Shown: piece by piece, positions 25,256-35,234 of the stretch
Numbering within the stretch: the stretch's first letter is position 1
Layout: every line of letters starts with the position of its first letter
NCBI RefSeq assembly: GCF_003261575.2
Contig: NZ_CP036175.1
Location: forward strand, 124,001 to 188,000
Source of the DNA: Klebsiella huaxiensis
GTDB taxonomy: Bacteria > Pseudomonadota > Gammaproteobacteria > Enterobacterales > Enterobacteriaceae
Length of the DNA: 64,000 nt
Direction of reading: 5' to 3'
The notes under the pieces: model-generated
The model's input: the letters and a program-made list of their open reading frames with translations, nothing else
The model's database searches: none
Told to the model about the DNA's origin: nothing
Position numbers and translations under genes: made by a program

Positions 25256-26266
25256 TTACAGGATGTGCAGCTGGATATCCGGGTCTTTACGATCGAGATA
25301 ATGAATCGACTGAATGCGGCGGATGGTGCGGGATTTTCCGCGGATCAGCAGCGTTTCGGTGGTCGCCATATTGCCTTTACGGGTGATACCGTCCAGCAGG
25401 TCGCCTTTGGTGATCCCGGTCGCGGAGAAAACAACGTTGTCGCTGCGCGCCATATCGTCCAGACGCAGTACTTTGCCCGCTTCGATACCCATCGCCTGGC
25501 AGCGTTCCAGCTCGTTTTCACCGATGCGGCGGTTCTCTTCGCTGTCGCCCTTAACGTGATGACGTGCCAGTAGGCGGCCGTTCATATCGCCATCCAGCGC
25601 GCGAATCACTGCCGCAGAAACAACGCCTTCCGGTGCGCCGCCGATGCCGTACATGACGTCTACTTCGCTGTCCGGCATACAGGTCAGAATGGAGGCCGCG
25701 ACGTCGCCGTCAGGGATGGCGAACACGCGCACGCCCAGTTTTTGCAGCTCAACAATAACGTCGTCGTGACGAGGCTTAGCTAAAATGGTGACCGTTAATT
25801 CATTCAGCGGTTTATTCAGCGCGCGGGCGACGTTATGCAGGTTCTCCGCCAGCGGTAGGTTCAGATCAATAGCGCCTTTCGCGCCCGGACCGACAATCAG
25901 CTTTTCCATGTACATATCCGGCGCGTTCAGGAAGCAGCCCTTATCGCCCACCGCCATGACCGCCAGCGCGTTGGCCTGGCCCATGGCCGTCATTCGAGTG
26001 CCTTCGATGGGGTCTACGGCGATATCTACCGCATCGCCTTTACCGGTACCAACACGTTCGCCAATGTACAGCATCGGCGCTTCATCGATTTCACCTTCGC
26101 CAATGACAATGGTGCCGTCAATGTTGATCAGGTTGAGCATAATGCGCATGGCGTTGACGGCGGCGCCGTCGGCGGTGTTTTTATCACCACGGCCTAACCA
26201 CTTATAGCCTGCCAGGGCGGCAGCTTCGGTGACGCGCGAAAATTCGATGGCCAGTTCTCGTTTCAT
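25256..26266 (-). CDS. glpX: class II fructose-1,6-bisphosphatase GlpX
   Basis: Mg2+/Mn2+-dependent gluconeogenic fructose-1,6-bisphosphatase of 336 residues, as in E. coli. The metal/phosphatase motifs are visible: GEGEIDEAP and VDPIEGTRM. In E. coli it is the third gene of glpFKX and is expressed from the glpF promoter. Here glpK is about 12.4 kb away and the gene upstream is recG, 53 bp off with a hairpin between. Its transcription must therefore come from read-through of the recG operon or an unrecognised local promoter. Confidence 0.97.
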   Translation of the reverse strand: MKRELAIEFSRVTEAAALAGYKWLGRGDKNTADGAAVNAMRIMLNLINIDGTIVIGEGEIDEAPMLYIGERVGTGKGDAVDIAVDPIEGTRMTAMGQANALAVMAVGDKGCFLNAPDMYMEKLIVGPGAKGAIDLNLPLAENLHNVARALNKPLNELTVTILAKPRHDDVIVELQKLGVRVFAIPDGDVAASILTCMPDSEVDVMYGIGGAPEGVVSAAVIRALDGDMNGRLLARHHVKGDSEENRRIGENELERCQAMGIEAGKVLRLDDMARSDNVVFSATGITKGDLLDGITRKGNMATTETLLIRGKSRTIRRIQSIHYLDRKDPDIQLHIL

Positions 26267-26278
26267 AATCCACTCATC

Positions 26279-26323
26279 TGAATAAAAATTATGCGCAGCG
26301 TGGCGAGATGACGTTCGCGCTAC
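26279..26323 (-). terminator. possible recG terminator at the recG-glpX junction
   Basis: On the minus strand gcgtagcg near the recG stop can pair with cgctgcgc (8 bp, one G-U), followed by aatttttatt. The loop is long, so this is a moderate candidate. It lies right at the novel junction. Confidence 0.4.
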
Positions 26324-28401
26324 GCGTTGGAATAGCGTTCGGTTTCCGGCATCCAGCGCTCGATAAGCGCAATGGCCTGCTGCGGGTAACGTTCATGAAT
26401 ATGGCGCGCGATGCGCTGAACTTCCGGAATCATGGCTTGGTCGCGCAGTAAATCCGCCACTTTGAATTCAGCGTTGCCGGTCTGGCGGGTGCCGAGCAGC
26501 TCGCCGGGACCGCGTATTTCGAGGTCTTTCTGGGCAATAACGAAGCCGTCGTTGCTGTCGCGCAGTACCTGTAATCGTTTCTGAGCGGTTTTCGAGAGTG
26601 GCGATTTATAGAGCAGTACGCAATGGGAGGCTACTGCGCCGCGCCCGACGCGCCCCCTGAGCTGGTGTAGCTGCGCCAGCCCCAAACGTTCCGGGTTTTC
26701 AATGATCATCAGGCTGGAATTGGGCACGTCCACCCCGACTTCGATAACCGTGGTGGCGACCAGAAGATGTAGCTCACCTTGCTTAAATGCGCTCATCACT
26801 GCCTGTTTATCGGCGGATTTCATGCGCCCGTGCACCAGGCCGATATTCAGCTCCGGCAGCGCGAGCTTCAGTTCTTCCCAGGTAGCTTCCGCGGCCTGGG
26901 CTTCCAGCAGGTCTGACTCTTCAATCAACGTACAGACCCAGTAGGCCTGACGGCCTTCGTGGGTACAAGCGTTACGCACGCGGTCGATAATATCGCTGCG
27001 GCGGGTATCGGGGATGGCCACCGTAGTGACCGGCGTACGACCCGGCGGCAGTTCATCGATAACTGAGGTGTCGAGATCGGCATAAGCGGTCATCGCCAGG
27101 GTGCGAGGAATGGGGGTGGCGGTCATAATCAGCTGGTGCGGGTGAAAACCCTGCTGCTGGCCTTTCTCCCACAGCGCCAGGCGTTGGTGAACGCCGAAAC
27201 GGTGTTGTTCGTCGATAATCACCAGCGCGAGGCCGTTAAACTGTACCTGCTCCTGAAAGATAGCGTGGGTACCGACAATCATCTGCACCTGTCCGCTGGC
27301 GATAGCTTCCTGCTGTGCCAGACGCGCTTTACCTTTTTGTTTCCCGGCCAGCCAGCCAACCTCAATGCCCAGCGGTTCGAACCAGCTGCGGAAGTTATTG
27401 GCGTGCTGTTCAGCCAGCAGCTCGGTGGGTGCCATCAGTGCGACCTGCTTACCGTGGGCGATGGCGCGCAGGGCGGCAAGCGCGGCGACCAGCGTTTTAC
27501 CGGAACCTACATCCCCCTGCACCAGGCGCATCATTGGCACGTCCAGAGCCATATCGCGCTCGATTTCTGCCGTCACGCGCGCCTGCGCGCCGGTAGGCGT
27601 AAAGGGCAGTGATGCCAGTAGTTTGTCTTTTAGCGTGTTGTTCGCGCTGAGTGCGAGAGCGTGATAACGCTGGGCTCCCGCTCGCAGCGCCAGCATGCTG
27701 AGATTATGCGCCAGCAGCTCTTCCAGAATTAAGCGCTGCTGCGCCGGGTGCTTGCCGCTTTCCAGCTCACTAAGCTGCAGTGAGGGTGGCGGGCGATGCA
27801 GCGTGTGCAGTGCCTCCGGCAGGCTCATCATCCCCTGCGCCAGCTCAGGTGGCAGCAGTTCGGTGATGGCGCAGGTCTCAAGCAGTTCGAGCGCCTGATC
27901 GGTCAGCTTGCGCAGCGTAGCCTGCTTGATGCCTTCAGTGGTGGGATAAACCGGGGTCAGCGTTTCCTGTAAATCAGGCGTGCTCATATCGCCCTGCACG
28001 CGGTATTCCGGATGGATCATCTCCGCGCCGTATTTACCACGTTTCGCCTCGCCGTAAGCCAGCACGCGACGCCCGGTTGTCAGGCTATTTTTCATTGCCG
28101 CGCTGAAGTTGAAAAAGCGCATGGTGAGGATGCCGGAGCCGTCGCTAATCTGGCAGGTCATCATCCGACGTCCGCCGAAAGTGATGTTGCAGTTGAGGAC
28201 TTCGCCTTCAACGGTTGCGTACACGCCGGGTAACAGTTCGCCTATTTGGTACAGGTGGGTACGGTCTTCGTAACGCAGCGGAAGATGCAGGAGGAGATCC
28301 TGCACCGTATGCAGACCGATTTTCGATAGTCGGCTGCTCTGCGCCGCACCAACGCCGGTTAGGGTATTGAGGGGAATGGCATCTAACAGGCGACCTTGCA
28401 T
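26320..28401 (-). CDS. recG: ATP-dependent DNA helicase RecG
   Basis: Superfamily 2 helicase of 693 residues that remodels stalled replication forks and branched DNA. It has an N-terminal wedge/OB domain, Walker A GDVGSGKT, DEQH box, motif III TATPIPRT and motif VI QLRGRVGRG, then the RecG C terminus. The start at 28401 gives MQGRLLDAIPL, as in E. coli; an upstream in-frame codon at 28437 overlaps trmH and is not needed. It follows trmH by 5 bp. The neighbour beyond its 3' end is glpX, not gltS. Confidence 0.97.
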   Translation of the reverse strand: MQGRLLDAIPLNTLTGVGAAQSSRLSKIGLHTVQDLLLHLPLRYEDRTHLYQIGELLPGVYATVEGEVLNCNITFGGRRMMTCQISDGSGILTMRFFNFSAAMKNSLTTGRRVLAYGEAKRGKYGAEMIHPEYRVQGDMSTPDLQETLTPVYPTTEGIKQATLRKLTDQALELLETCAITELLPPELAQGMMSLPEALHTLHRPPPSLQLSELESGKHPAQQRLILEELLAHNLSMLALRAGAQRYHALALSANNTLKDKLLASLPFTPTGAQARVTAEIERDMALDVPMMRLVQGDVGSGKTLVAALAALRAIAHGKQVALMAPTELLAEQHANNFRSWFEPLGIEVGWLAGKQKGKARLAQQEAIASGQVQMIVGTHAIFQEQVQFNGLALVIIDEQHRFGVHQRLALWEKGQQQGFHPHQLIMTATPIPRTLAMTAYADLDTSVIDELPPGRTPVTTVAIPDTRRSDIIDRVRNACTHEGRQAYWVCTLIEESDLLEAQAAEATWEELKLALPELNIGLVHGRMKSADKQAVMSAFKQGELHLLVATTVIEVGVDVPNSSLMIIENPERLGLAQLHQLRGRVGRGAVASHCVLLYKSPLSKTAQKRLQVLRDSNDGFVIAQKDLEIRGPGELLGTRQTGNAEFKVADLLRDQAMIPEVQRIARHIHERYPQQAIALIERWMPETERYSNA

Positions 28402-28406
28402 ATATT

Positions 28407-29096
28407 TTATCCTGCGGCCTGCATCGTGGACCACCATGTGGTATCGGCTTCGACTTCACCCTGCTCGTTGACGTGGGGATAAGGCAGCCCTTTGCGTTTC
28501 GCGACCCGCGCCAGCACCGGATAGCCGCCTTCAAACAGCAGCCGCTGCTGGTCTTCTTCCGGCAGCATGCTGTTTTCACGCAGGTACATACCGGCATTTT
28601 GCCGCTGGCGCTGAGCTTCATAGAGAATCAGCGCTGAGGCGACAGAGACATTCAACGATTGCACCATGCCAATCATGGGAATGATGATGTCCTGATCCGC
28701 CAGGTCTAATGCTTCCTGAGTAATACCGGTTTTTTCCTGACCCATCAGAATACAGGTGGGGCGGGTGTAGTCGATTTCACGAAAATCAACGGCTTTACTG
28801 GAGAGATGCGTTGCCAGGATTTGCATTCCTTGGTCTTTCAAATGGGTAACTGCATCGCCAATGGTGCTGTGCGTTTTAACCTGTACCCAGCTGTTGCTAC
28901 CAGCCGCCGCAGAGGCCATGGTACGCATGCGGCTGCCGGGCCAGATGGCGTGCACTTCATGCACGCCAACGGCATCTGCGGTACGAATGACCGCAGAGAC
29001 GTTATGAGGCTTGTGGACCTGCTCCATGCAGACCGTCAGATCAGGCTGACGCCTGGCGAGCATCTCGCAAATACGCGCATAACGCTGTGGATTCAT
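28407..29096 (-). CDS. trmH: tRNA (guanosine-18-2'-O)-methyltransferase TrmH
   Basis: SpoU-class SPOUT methyltransferase of 229 residues that methylates G18 of tRNAs with AdoMet. The knot motifs are visible: NVSAVIRTADAVGVHEV, LMGQEKTG and IPMIGMVQSLNVSVASALILYEA. The length equals E. coli TrmH. Its Shine-Dalgarno sequence (aagga, 9 nt before ATG) lies in the terminus of an ERIC-like element that separates it from spoT; in E. coli the two genes nearly touch. Confidence 0.96.
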   Translation of the reverse strand: MNPQRYARICEMLARRQPDLTVCMEQVHKPHNVSAVIRTADAVGVHEVHAIWPGSRMRTMASAAAGSNSWVQVKTHSTIGDAVTHLKDQGMQILATHLSSKAVDFREIDYTRPTCILMGQEKTGITQEALDLADQDIIIPMIGMVQSLNVSVASALILYEAQRQRQNAGMYLRENSMLPEEDQQRLLFEGGYPVLARVAKRKGLPYPHVNEQGEVEADTTWWSTMQAAG

Positions 29097-29098
29097 TA

Positions 29099-29305
29099 CA
29101 CTTCATCCTTCAAATTATCTCTCTAGTCGCTGCGGATTACTCGGCCCATCCCTGGGCCGCTGCAAACAGCGTTCAAATCTACTCCCGGCAGATTTGTCAT
29201 TCGCTTGCCGCATTATTCGGCTTGCAGCCTCACCCCTTAGGGGCCAGCGCAAGCGCTGTTCAAAACGCTAAAGCGTTTTGTGATGCAATACGAATGATTT
29301 TGTGT
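29099..29305. repeat. ERIC-ended composite repeat between spoT and trmH
   Basis: About 207 bp. One end (cacttcatccttcaa) and the other (gaatgattttgtgt) match the termini of the true ERIC at 43567-43692, but the middle is different. It is a string of small perfect hairpins: 29142-29159 (cggcccatccctgggccg), 29174-29196 (caaatct...agatttg), 29233-29243 (ccccttagggg), 29246-29257 and 29261-29280 (caaaacgct/agcgttttg). I read it as an ERIC-related element with a replaced core. Confidence 0.7.
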
Positions 29306-29310
29306 CAGAG

Positions 29311-31431
29311 CTAATTTCGGTTACGGGTGACTTTTATCACATCCGGCATGACGCGAATTTTGCGCATGATATTCGCCAGATGCACACGGTCGCGCGCGGT
29401 GAGGCGAATAAAGGCGCTGTAAACGCGGCCATCTTTTTCTTCCGTATTCAGGCTTTGAATATTGGAGGACGCGGTGTTGATCGCGGCCGTCAGGTTAGCC
29501 AGCGCACCCTGGTGGTTAAACATATCCACCTTGATTTCGGTGATAAACTCCTGCGCCGTCTCTTTATCCCACTCGACCGCCATAAATTTCTCCGGCTCTT
29601 TTTGATAACCGCGAATGTTACGACAGGATTCATGGTGGATAACCAAACCTTTACCAGGGCTGACGTGCGCAATGATGGGGTCGCCGGGAATCGGACGACA
29701 GCACTTGGCGAACGTAATCAGCACGCCATCTGCGCCTTTAATTGGCAGATGATTATGACCGATAGGTGTTGGCTGTATAGGCACGGCGGTGGTTTCACCC
29801 TGCTGCAGGTTTTTGGCTACCACGACGCTCATCGCGTTGCCGAGGCCGATTTCGGCCAGCAGATCGTCAAGCGTCGCCAGCTTCATGCGCTCAAGTTCAC
29901 GCTGAATGTTCTCTGGCGGAATTTCGGCCAGCTTACGGCTGCCGCCGAGGGCGTGGTTGAGCAGGCGGCGTCCGAGACTTACGGAGTCGTCACGCTTGAG
30001 ATTCTTCAGTAACTGGCGAATTTTGGCGCGCGCTTTCGAGCTGACAACAAAGTTCAGCCACGCGGCGTTTGGTCGTGCGCCCGGCGCGGTAATAATTTCC
30101 ACCGTCTGGCCACTGGAGAGCGACTGCGACAGCGGATACGGCTGGCGGTCGACGCGTGCGCCGACGCAGGCATGGCCGATATCGGTATGCACCGCGTAGG
30201 CGAAATCCACCGGCGTCGCGCCAGCGGGTAGCTCGACGATGCGTCCTTCCGGGGTGAAAACGTAAATCTCATCCGGGAACAGATCGGATTTCACGCTCTC
30301 AATGAATTCAAATGAACTACCAGCGCTCTGCTGGAGCTCCAGCAGGCTCTGCATCCAGCGCTGGGCGCGGATTTGCGCCGTGGTACTGCTCTCGCCGCCG
30401 TGCTCTTTATAAGCCCAGTGCGCCGCAACCCCCATCTCCGCCATCTGGTCCATGTCTTCGGTACGAATTTGTACCTCAACCGGGACGCCGTGCGGGCCGA
30501 TCATCGAGGTGTGCAAAGATTGATAGCCGTTCGCCTTCGGAATGGCAATGTAGTCTTTGACGCGACCCGGGCGCGGCTTATAAAGGCTGTGCATCTGGCC
30601 AAGCACGCGGTAGCAGGTATCAGAATCATGAACAATCACGCGAAAGGCGTAGATATCCATAATCGAGTGAAAACGCTGCTCTTTAAGCACCATTTTGCAG
30701 TAGATAGAGTACAAATGCTTTTCGCGACCGCTAACGCGACAGGGGATCCCTGCTTCCTGCAAACGCCCTTCGATTTCGGAGAGGATCTTTTGAATCATCT
30801 CTTTACGGTTGCCGCGCGCCGCTTTTACGACCTCTTTAATGACGCGATAGCGGTTAGGATACAACGCTTCAAAGCCCAGCTCTTCGAGCTCGGTTTTGAT
30901 GTGATGAATACCTAAACGGTGCGCCAGAGGACTGTAGATTTCCAGCGTTTCGCGGGCGATGCGGCGGCGTTTGTCCGGGCGCAATGAGCCCAGTGTGCGC
31001 ATGTTATGGGTACGGTCAGCAAGCTTGATGAGGATGACGCGGATATCCTGCACCATCGCCATAATCATTTTGCGAAAGTTTTCGGCCTGAGCCTCTTTCT
31101 TATCGCGAAACTTAAGTTTATCAAGCTTTGACACCCCCTCTACCAGCTCAGCAACGCTTTTACCAAAAAGCTGTTCCATGTCCTGGTAGGTGGCAGGGGT
31201 ATCTTCTATCACGTCGTGCAGTAGGGCGGCCATCAGCGTTTCGTGGTCGAGTTTCATCTCGGCCAGGATACAGGCTACCGCTACCGGGTGCGTGATGTAG
31301 GGTTCACCGCTTGAACGTGTTTGGCCCTCGTGAGCGTCACGTGCAACGAGATAAGCCTGCCGAAGACGTTTAATTTGCTCTTCGGGCAGGTAGTTTTGAA
31401 TCAACTGATTCAGGCTTTCAAACAGATACAA
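29311..31431 (-). CDS. spoT: bifunctional (p)ppGpp synthetase/hydrolase SpoT
   Basis: Controls the stringent-response alarmone. The 706-residue protein (E. coli 702) has the N-terminal HD hydrolase (LLHDVIEDT), the weak synthetase domain (YRVLGQMHSLYKPRPGRVKDYIAIPKANGYQSLHT), the TGS domain (about 385-450) and a C-terminal ACT domain. It follows rpoZ by 18 bp in the usual rpoZ-spoT-trmH-recG operon. The stop matches E. coli (VTRNRN), so the repeat behind it did not alter the protein. Confidence 0.98.
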   Translation of the reverse strand: MYLFESLNQLIQNYLPEEQIKRLRQAYLVARDAHEGQTRSSGEPYITHPVAVACILAEMKLDHETLMAALLHDVIEDTPATYQDMEQLFGKSVAELVEGVSKLDKLKFRDKKEAQAENFRKMIMAMVQDIRVILIKLADRTHNMRTLGSLRPDKRRRIARETLEIYSPLAHRLGIHHIKTELEELGFEALYPNRYRVIKEVVKAARGNRKEMIQKILSEIEGRLQEAGIPCRVSGREKHLYSIYCKMVLKEQRFHSIMDIYAFRVIVHDSDTCYRVLGQMHSLYKPRPGRVKDYIAIPKANGYQSLHTSMIGPHGVPVEVQIRTEDMDQMAEMGVAAHWAYKEHGGESSTTAQIRAQRWMQSLLELQQSAGSSFEFIESVKSDLFPDEIYVFTPEGRIVELPAGATPVDFAYAVHTDIGHACVGARVDRQPYPLSQSLSSGQTVEIITAPGARPNAAWLNFVVSSKARAKIRQLLKNLKRDDSVSLGRRLLNHALGGSRKLAEIPPENIQRELERMKLATLDDLLAEIGLGNAMSVVVAKNLQQGETTAVPIQPTPIGHNHLPIKGADGVLITFAKCCRPIPGDPIIAHVSPGKGLVIHHESCRNIRGYQKEPEKFMAVEWDKETAQEFITEIKVDMFNHQGALANLTAAINTASSNIQSLNTEEKDGRVYSAFIRLTARDRVHLANIMRKIRVMPDVIKVTRNRN

Positions 31432-31449
31432 GGGCGACCCGCTGTGTGA

Positions 31450-31725
31450 TTAACGACGACCTTCAGCAATAGCGGTAACGGCTTGTAATTCAGCGGCTTC
31501 CTGCTCTTGCTGTTCCTGGCGCTCACGAACGTCGAGGATCTTGTTGTTGATCAGACCTTCTTCGATTTCGCGCAGTGCGATAACGGTAGTTTTATCGTTT
31601 TCTTCCGGTACCAGCGGATCCTTTCCGCCTACCTGCATCTGACGAGCGCGACGCGCGGCGACCAGTACCAGGTCAAAACGGTTACCAATTTTCTCTACAG
31701 CGTCCTGAACAGTTACGCGTGCCAT
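31450..31725 (-). CDS. rpoZ: RNA polymerase omega subunit RpoZ
   Basis: 91-residue omega subunit that assists RNA polymerase assembly and forms part of ppGpp binding site 1. Its sequence begins MARVTVQDAVEKIGNRFDLVLVAARRARQMQ, as in E. coli. It is placed between gmk (54 bp upstream) and spoT. Confidence 0.98.
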   Translation of the reverse strand: MARVTVQDAVEKIGNRFDLVLVAARRARQMQVGGKDPLVPEENDKTTVIALREIEEGLINNKILDVRERQEQQEQEAAELQAVTAIAEGRR

Positions 31726-31779
31726 ACTTAAAATGCTCCACAGGTGAAGAAATGACTGGGCATGATACTGAATGTGGGT

Positions 31780-32407
<628 letters not shown>

Positions 32408-32660
32408 GTCTTTTGTATGTTGTGGTCGAAATAAAGCTTACATACGAGCCTATTATACACGCCGCCGCCGCGTGACGCAGTCTCTGTCACACTTTTTGCG
32501 CTGTTTCTTTCATTTTGCTTGCTGTTTCCCTGATTTCTCTGAGCGTTGCAGAAATAACGTAGAAAACCTGGATGCCTGCTCGCAGGGTTAAAAATCCCTT
32601 ATCGCTGACGGAAATAAACCTGCGGCACAATGCGCTGCGAGAAAACAGGAGGGCATCGCC

Positions 32661-34337
32661 ATGCATAAGGGAATTTGGGGGCTGGTGTTATGGATGTTGG
32701 TGGGATACGGGCAGGCAGCCTGCCCAACGTGGTCACAGACCAGGGCTGAACAGGAAATTAAACGTCTCAGTCAGCAGATGAACGAGTGGAAAAACGCTTA
32801 CTGGCATCAAGGTAAGAGCGTAGTCAGCGATGAGGTCTACGACCAGCTTGCGGCGCGACTGTCCTACTGGCAACGCTGTTTTGTCAGTGACCCCCCCGCT
32901 CACGATGAACTTCCGCCATTAAAGGGCAATGCCCGGCATCCGGTTGCTCACACTGGCGTGCGTAAACTGGCGGATGAAGCCAGCGTTGCCCGCTGGATGC
33001 GTGGCAAAACCGACCTCTGGGTGCAGCCAAAAGTGGATGGCGTAGCGGTTACGCTGGTCTATCGGCAAGGGCGTTTGACGCAGGCAATCAGTCGGGGAAA
33101 CGGATTGGCGGGAGAGGACTGGACGGCCAGGGTATTACAGATCCCTTCCATACCTAAGGTGGTTGGTACTGAACTTGCTAACAGCGTGTTACAGGGCGAG
33201 CTGTTCCTGCATAACGCGGGGCATGTGCAAAAGCAGATGGGTGGTATGAACGCGCGGGCAAAAGTCGCGGGCATGATGATGAGACAGGACGTTGCGGCCG
33301 AGCTTGATAAGCTGGGCGTGTTTATCTGGGCATGGCCTGATGGCCCGGCAGATATGAATCAGCGCCAGGCGTTGTTGCGCCAGAGCGGCTTTCTTCATAG
33401 CGCACTTTTTTCGCATTCTGTTGCTAATGCGCAGCAGGTTGGGCAGTGGCGTCAACGTTGGTTCACTTCACCACTGCCTTTTGCTACTGATGGCGTTGTG
33501 GTGCGCCAGGGGCAAGAGTCAGCCGGGCGTTTCTGGGTGCCGGGGCAGGCTGATTGGGTGATTGCGTGGAAATATCCGCCCGCGTCACGGGTTATGGAGG
33601 TTCGCGGTATCAGCTTTAGCATCGGGCGCAGCGGTAAAATCGCCGTGGTAGCGCAGCTCACGCCGCAGCACCTGGATGATAAGCGCGTGCAGCGGGTGAG
33701 CGTCGGCTCGGTATCCCGTTGGCAAAATCTTGATATCGGCATTGGCGATCAGCTGCAAATCAGCCTCGCCGGGCAGGGTATACCGCGCATCGATTCGGTG
33801 GTCTGGCGTACCGCTCAGCGTAATAAACCCCAGCCCCCTCCATCTCGTTTCAATGCATTAAGCTGTTTTTTCGCCACCCCTGAGTGCGCAGAGCAGTTTC
33901 TCTCACGACTAGTCTGGCTCTCATCCCGATCGATCCTTGATATTGACGGCGCTGGAGAGACATTGTGGCGCACTGTACACGATGCCCGACGCATGGATAA
34001 TCTCTTTTCATGGCTGGCGTTTACACCAGAGCAACTGCAAACAATTCCGGGAATATCTGCACTGCGCGGGCAGCAGTTGTGGCACCAGTTTAATCTGGCG
34101 CGTGAGCAGCCCTTTTTGCGCTGGATACAGGCTATGGGGATACCCATCCCAAAAACAGCGTTTTCAGAGATGGCGAAGGACGACTGGCAGCAGTTACAGG
34201 ATCGAAACGAAGAACAGTGGCGACGTTTACCTGGAATTGGGGCAGAAAGGGCGCGGCAGCTAGTGGCTTTTTTACATAACCCGGATGTTGCCGCGCTGGC
34301 GAAGTGGCTCAGCGGGCAACGAATTGCAGGGTTCTGA
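32661..34337 (+). CDS. ligB: NAD+-dependent DNA ligase LigB
   Basis: Second, truncated NAD+-dependent ligase of enterobacteria (558 residues). Lys124 in VQPKVDGVAV is the adenylated residue. The NTase and OB parts are present with C-terminal helix-hairpin-helix-like motifs, but there is no BRCT domain. The N terminus looks like a signal peptide (LVLWMLVGYGQAAC), an oddity shared by the family. It converges with yicG with only 5 bp between stops. Confidence 0.95.
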   Translation: MHKGIWGLVLWMLVGYGQAACPTWSQTRAEQEIKRLSQQMNEWKNAYWHQGKSVVSDEVYDQLAARLSYWQRCFVSDPPAHDELPPLKGNARHPVAHTGVRKLADEASVARWMRGKTDLWVQPKVDGVAVTLVYRQGRLTQAISRGNGLAGEDWTARVLQIPSIPKVVGTELANSVLQGELFLHNAGHVQKQMGGMNARAKVAGMMMRQDVAAELDKLGVFIWAWPDGPADMNQRQALLRQSGFLHSALFSHSVANAQQVGQWRQRWFTSPLPFATDGVVVRQGQESAGRFWVPGQADWVIAWKYPPASRVMEVRGISFSIGRSGKIAVVAQLTPQHLDDKRVQRVSVGSVSRWQNLDIGIGDQLQISLAGQGIPRIDSVVWRTAQRNKPQPPPSRFNALSCFFATPECAEQFLSRLVWLSSRSILDIDGAGETLWRTVHDARRMDNLFSWLAFTPEQLQTIPGISALRGQQLWHQFNLAREQPFLRWIQAMGIPIPKTAFSEMAKDDWQQLQDRNEEQWRRLPGIGAERARQLVAFLHNPDVAALAKWLSGQRIAGF

Positions 34338-34342
34338 AAGAA

Positions 34343-34960
34343 TTAATGTGCGCTATGGTTGTAATGAAAGACCGGGAGGCCCAGCTTCCAGCGCAGTGCC
34401 AGCATGCGGGCGGTAAAGCCGAACAGCAGGGTGGAAATAACCACTACATCGTGGCTGCTAACGTAGTGCTGCAGGGCAATATAAAGAACGGCGGCGGCGA
34501 ACGAGACCCCAGCGTACAGCTCTTTCTGAAACACTAGCGGGATGCGCTTGCAGAACATATCGCGCAGTACACCGCCGAAGACGCCGGTTATCACTGCGGC
34601 AATGGAGGCGATCACCGGGCCTTCGCCCATATCCAGCGCGATCTGAGCGCCGATGATTGAGAACACTACCAGGCCCAGGGCATCCAGTACCAAAAACAGG
34701 CGGCGCAGATGCGGCATGACCGGTGCGGCGATGGTAGTCAGGACCGCGGCGACGGCGACAATAATGACGTATTCAGGATGTTGCACCCAGCCCAGCGGGT
34801 AGTGGCCAAGCAGAATGTCGCGCACCGAACCGCCGCCCAGGGCCGTCGCGGTTGCGATGATAATAACGCCGAACGTATCCATACGGCGGCGCCCTGCAGC
34901 CAGTGCGCCGGTCATCGCTTCCGCCGTAATACCAATTAAATAAAGAATATGAAGCAGCAT
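34343..34960 (-). CDS. yicG: UPF0126 membrane protein YicG
   Basis: 205-residue inner-membrane protein of two repeated three-helix units (GALAAGRRRMDTFGVIIIATATALGGGSVRDILLG and its second copy), the UPF0126 family often labelled glycine transporter or TRIC-like channel. The substrate is uncertain. The length equals that in E. coli. Confidence 0.93.
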   Translation of the reverse strand: MLLHILYLIGITAEAMTGALAAGRRRMDTFGVIIIATATALGGGSVRDILLGHYPLGWVQHPEYVIIVAVAAVLTTIAAPVMPHLRRLFLVLDALGLVVFSIIGAQIALDMGEGPVIASIAAVITGVFGGVLRDMFCKRIPLVFQKELYAGVSFAAAVLYIALQHYVSSHDVVVISTLLFGFTARMLALRWKLGLPVFHYNHSAH

Positions 34961-35234
34961 AGTTCCCCCACAATGATGGCGAAAGGTTAGCGATTTGTGC
35001 GGAAGATCACGATTGAGATTTTCTAAAGTGAATGAGTTTGGCCAGGAAAAAGTAATGCATATGTTGTTTTTATTGCCTTTTAAATAGGGTTTGTTGGTTA
35101 TTTTTAAAATTATATAGATTAGAAAAAATAATGATTAAGGCGTTATTCTGTATCTATATTGGATACGCTATGAATACCTAATATTTAACTCTCGACCTTT
35201 ATGCTTTTATTTTCCTTATTCAAGGCCTGAGAAA
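34961..35234. other. AT-rich gap upstream of the ClC gene
   Basis: This 274-bp gap between the divergent yicG and ClC starts is markedly AT-rich in its second half (about 35030-35220). It must carry promoters for one or both genes. Several tatatt/tataga-type boxes exist, but none pairs convincingly with a -35, so no site is assigned. Confidence 0.5.

Noticed and set aside
11234..26319. Mobile element or prophage explanation for the relocated block
   Set aside because: No integrase, transposase, tRNA attachment site or terminal repeat was found; only REP-type repeats mark one junction.
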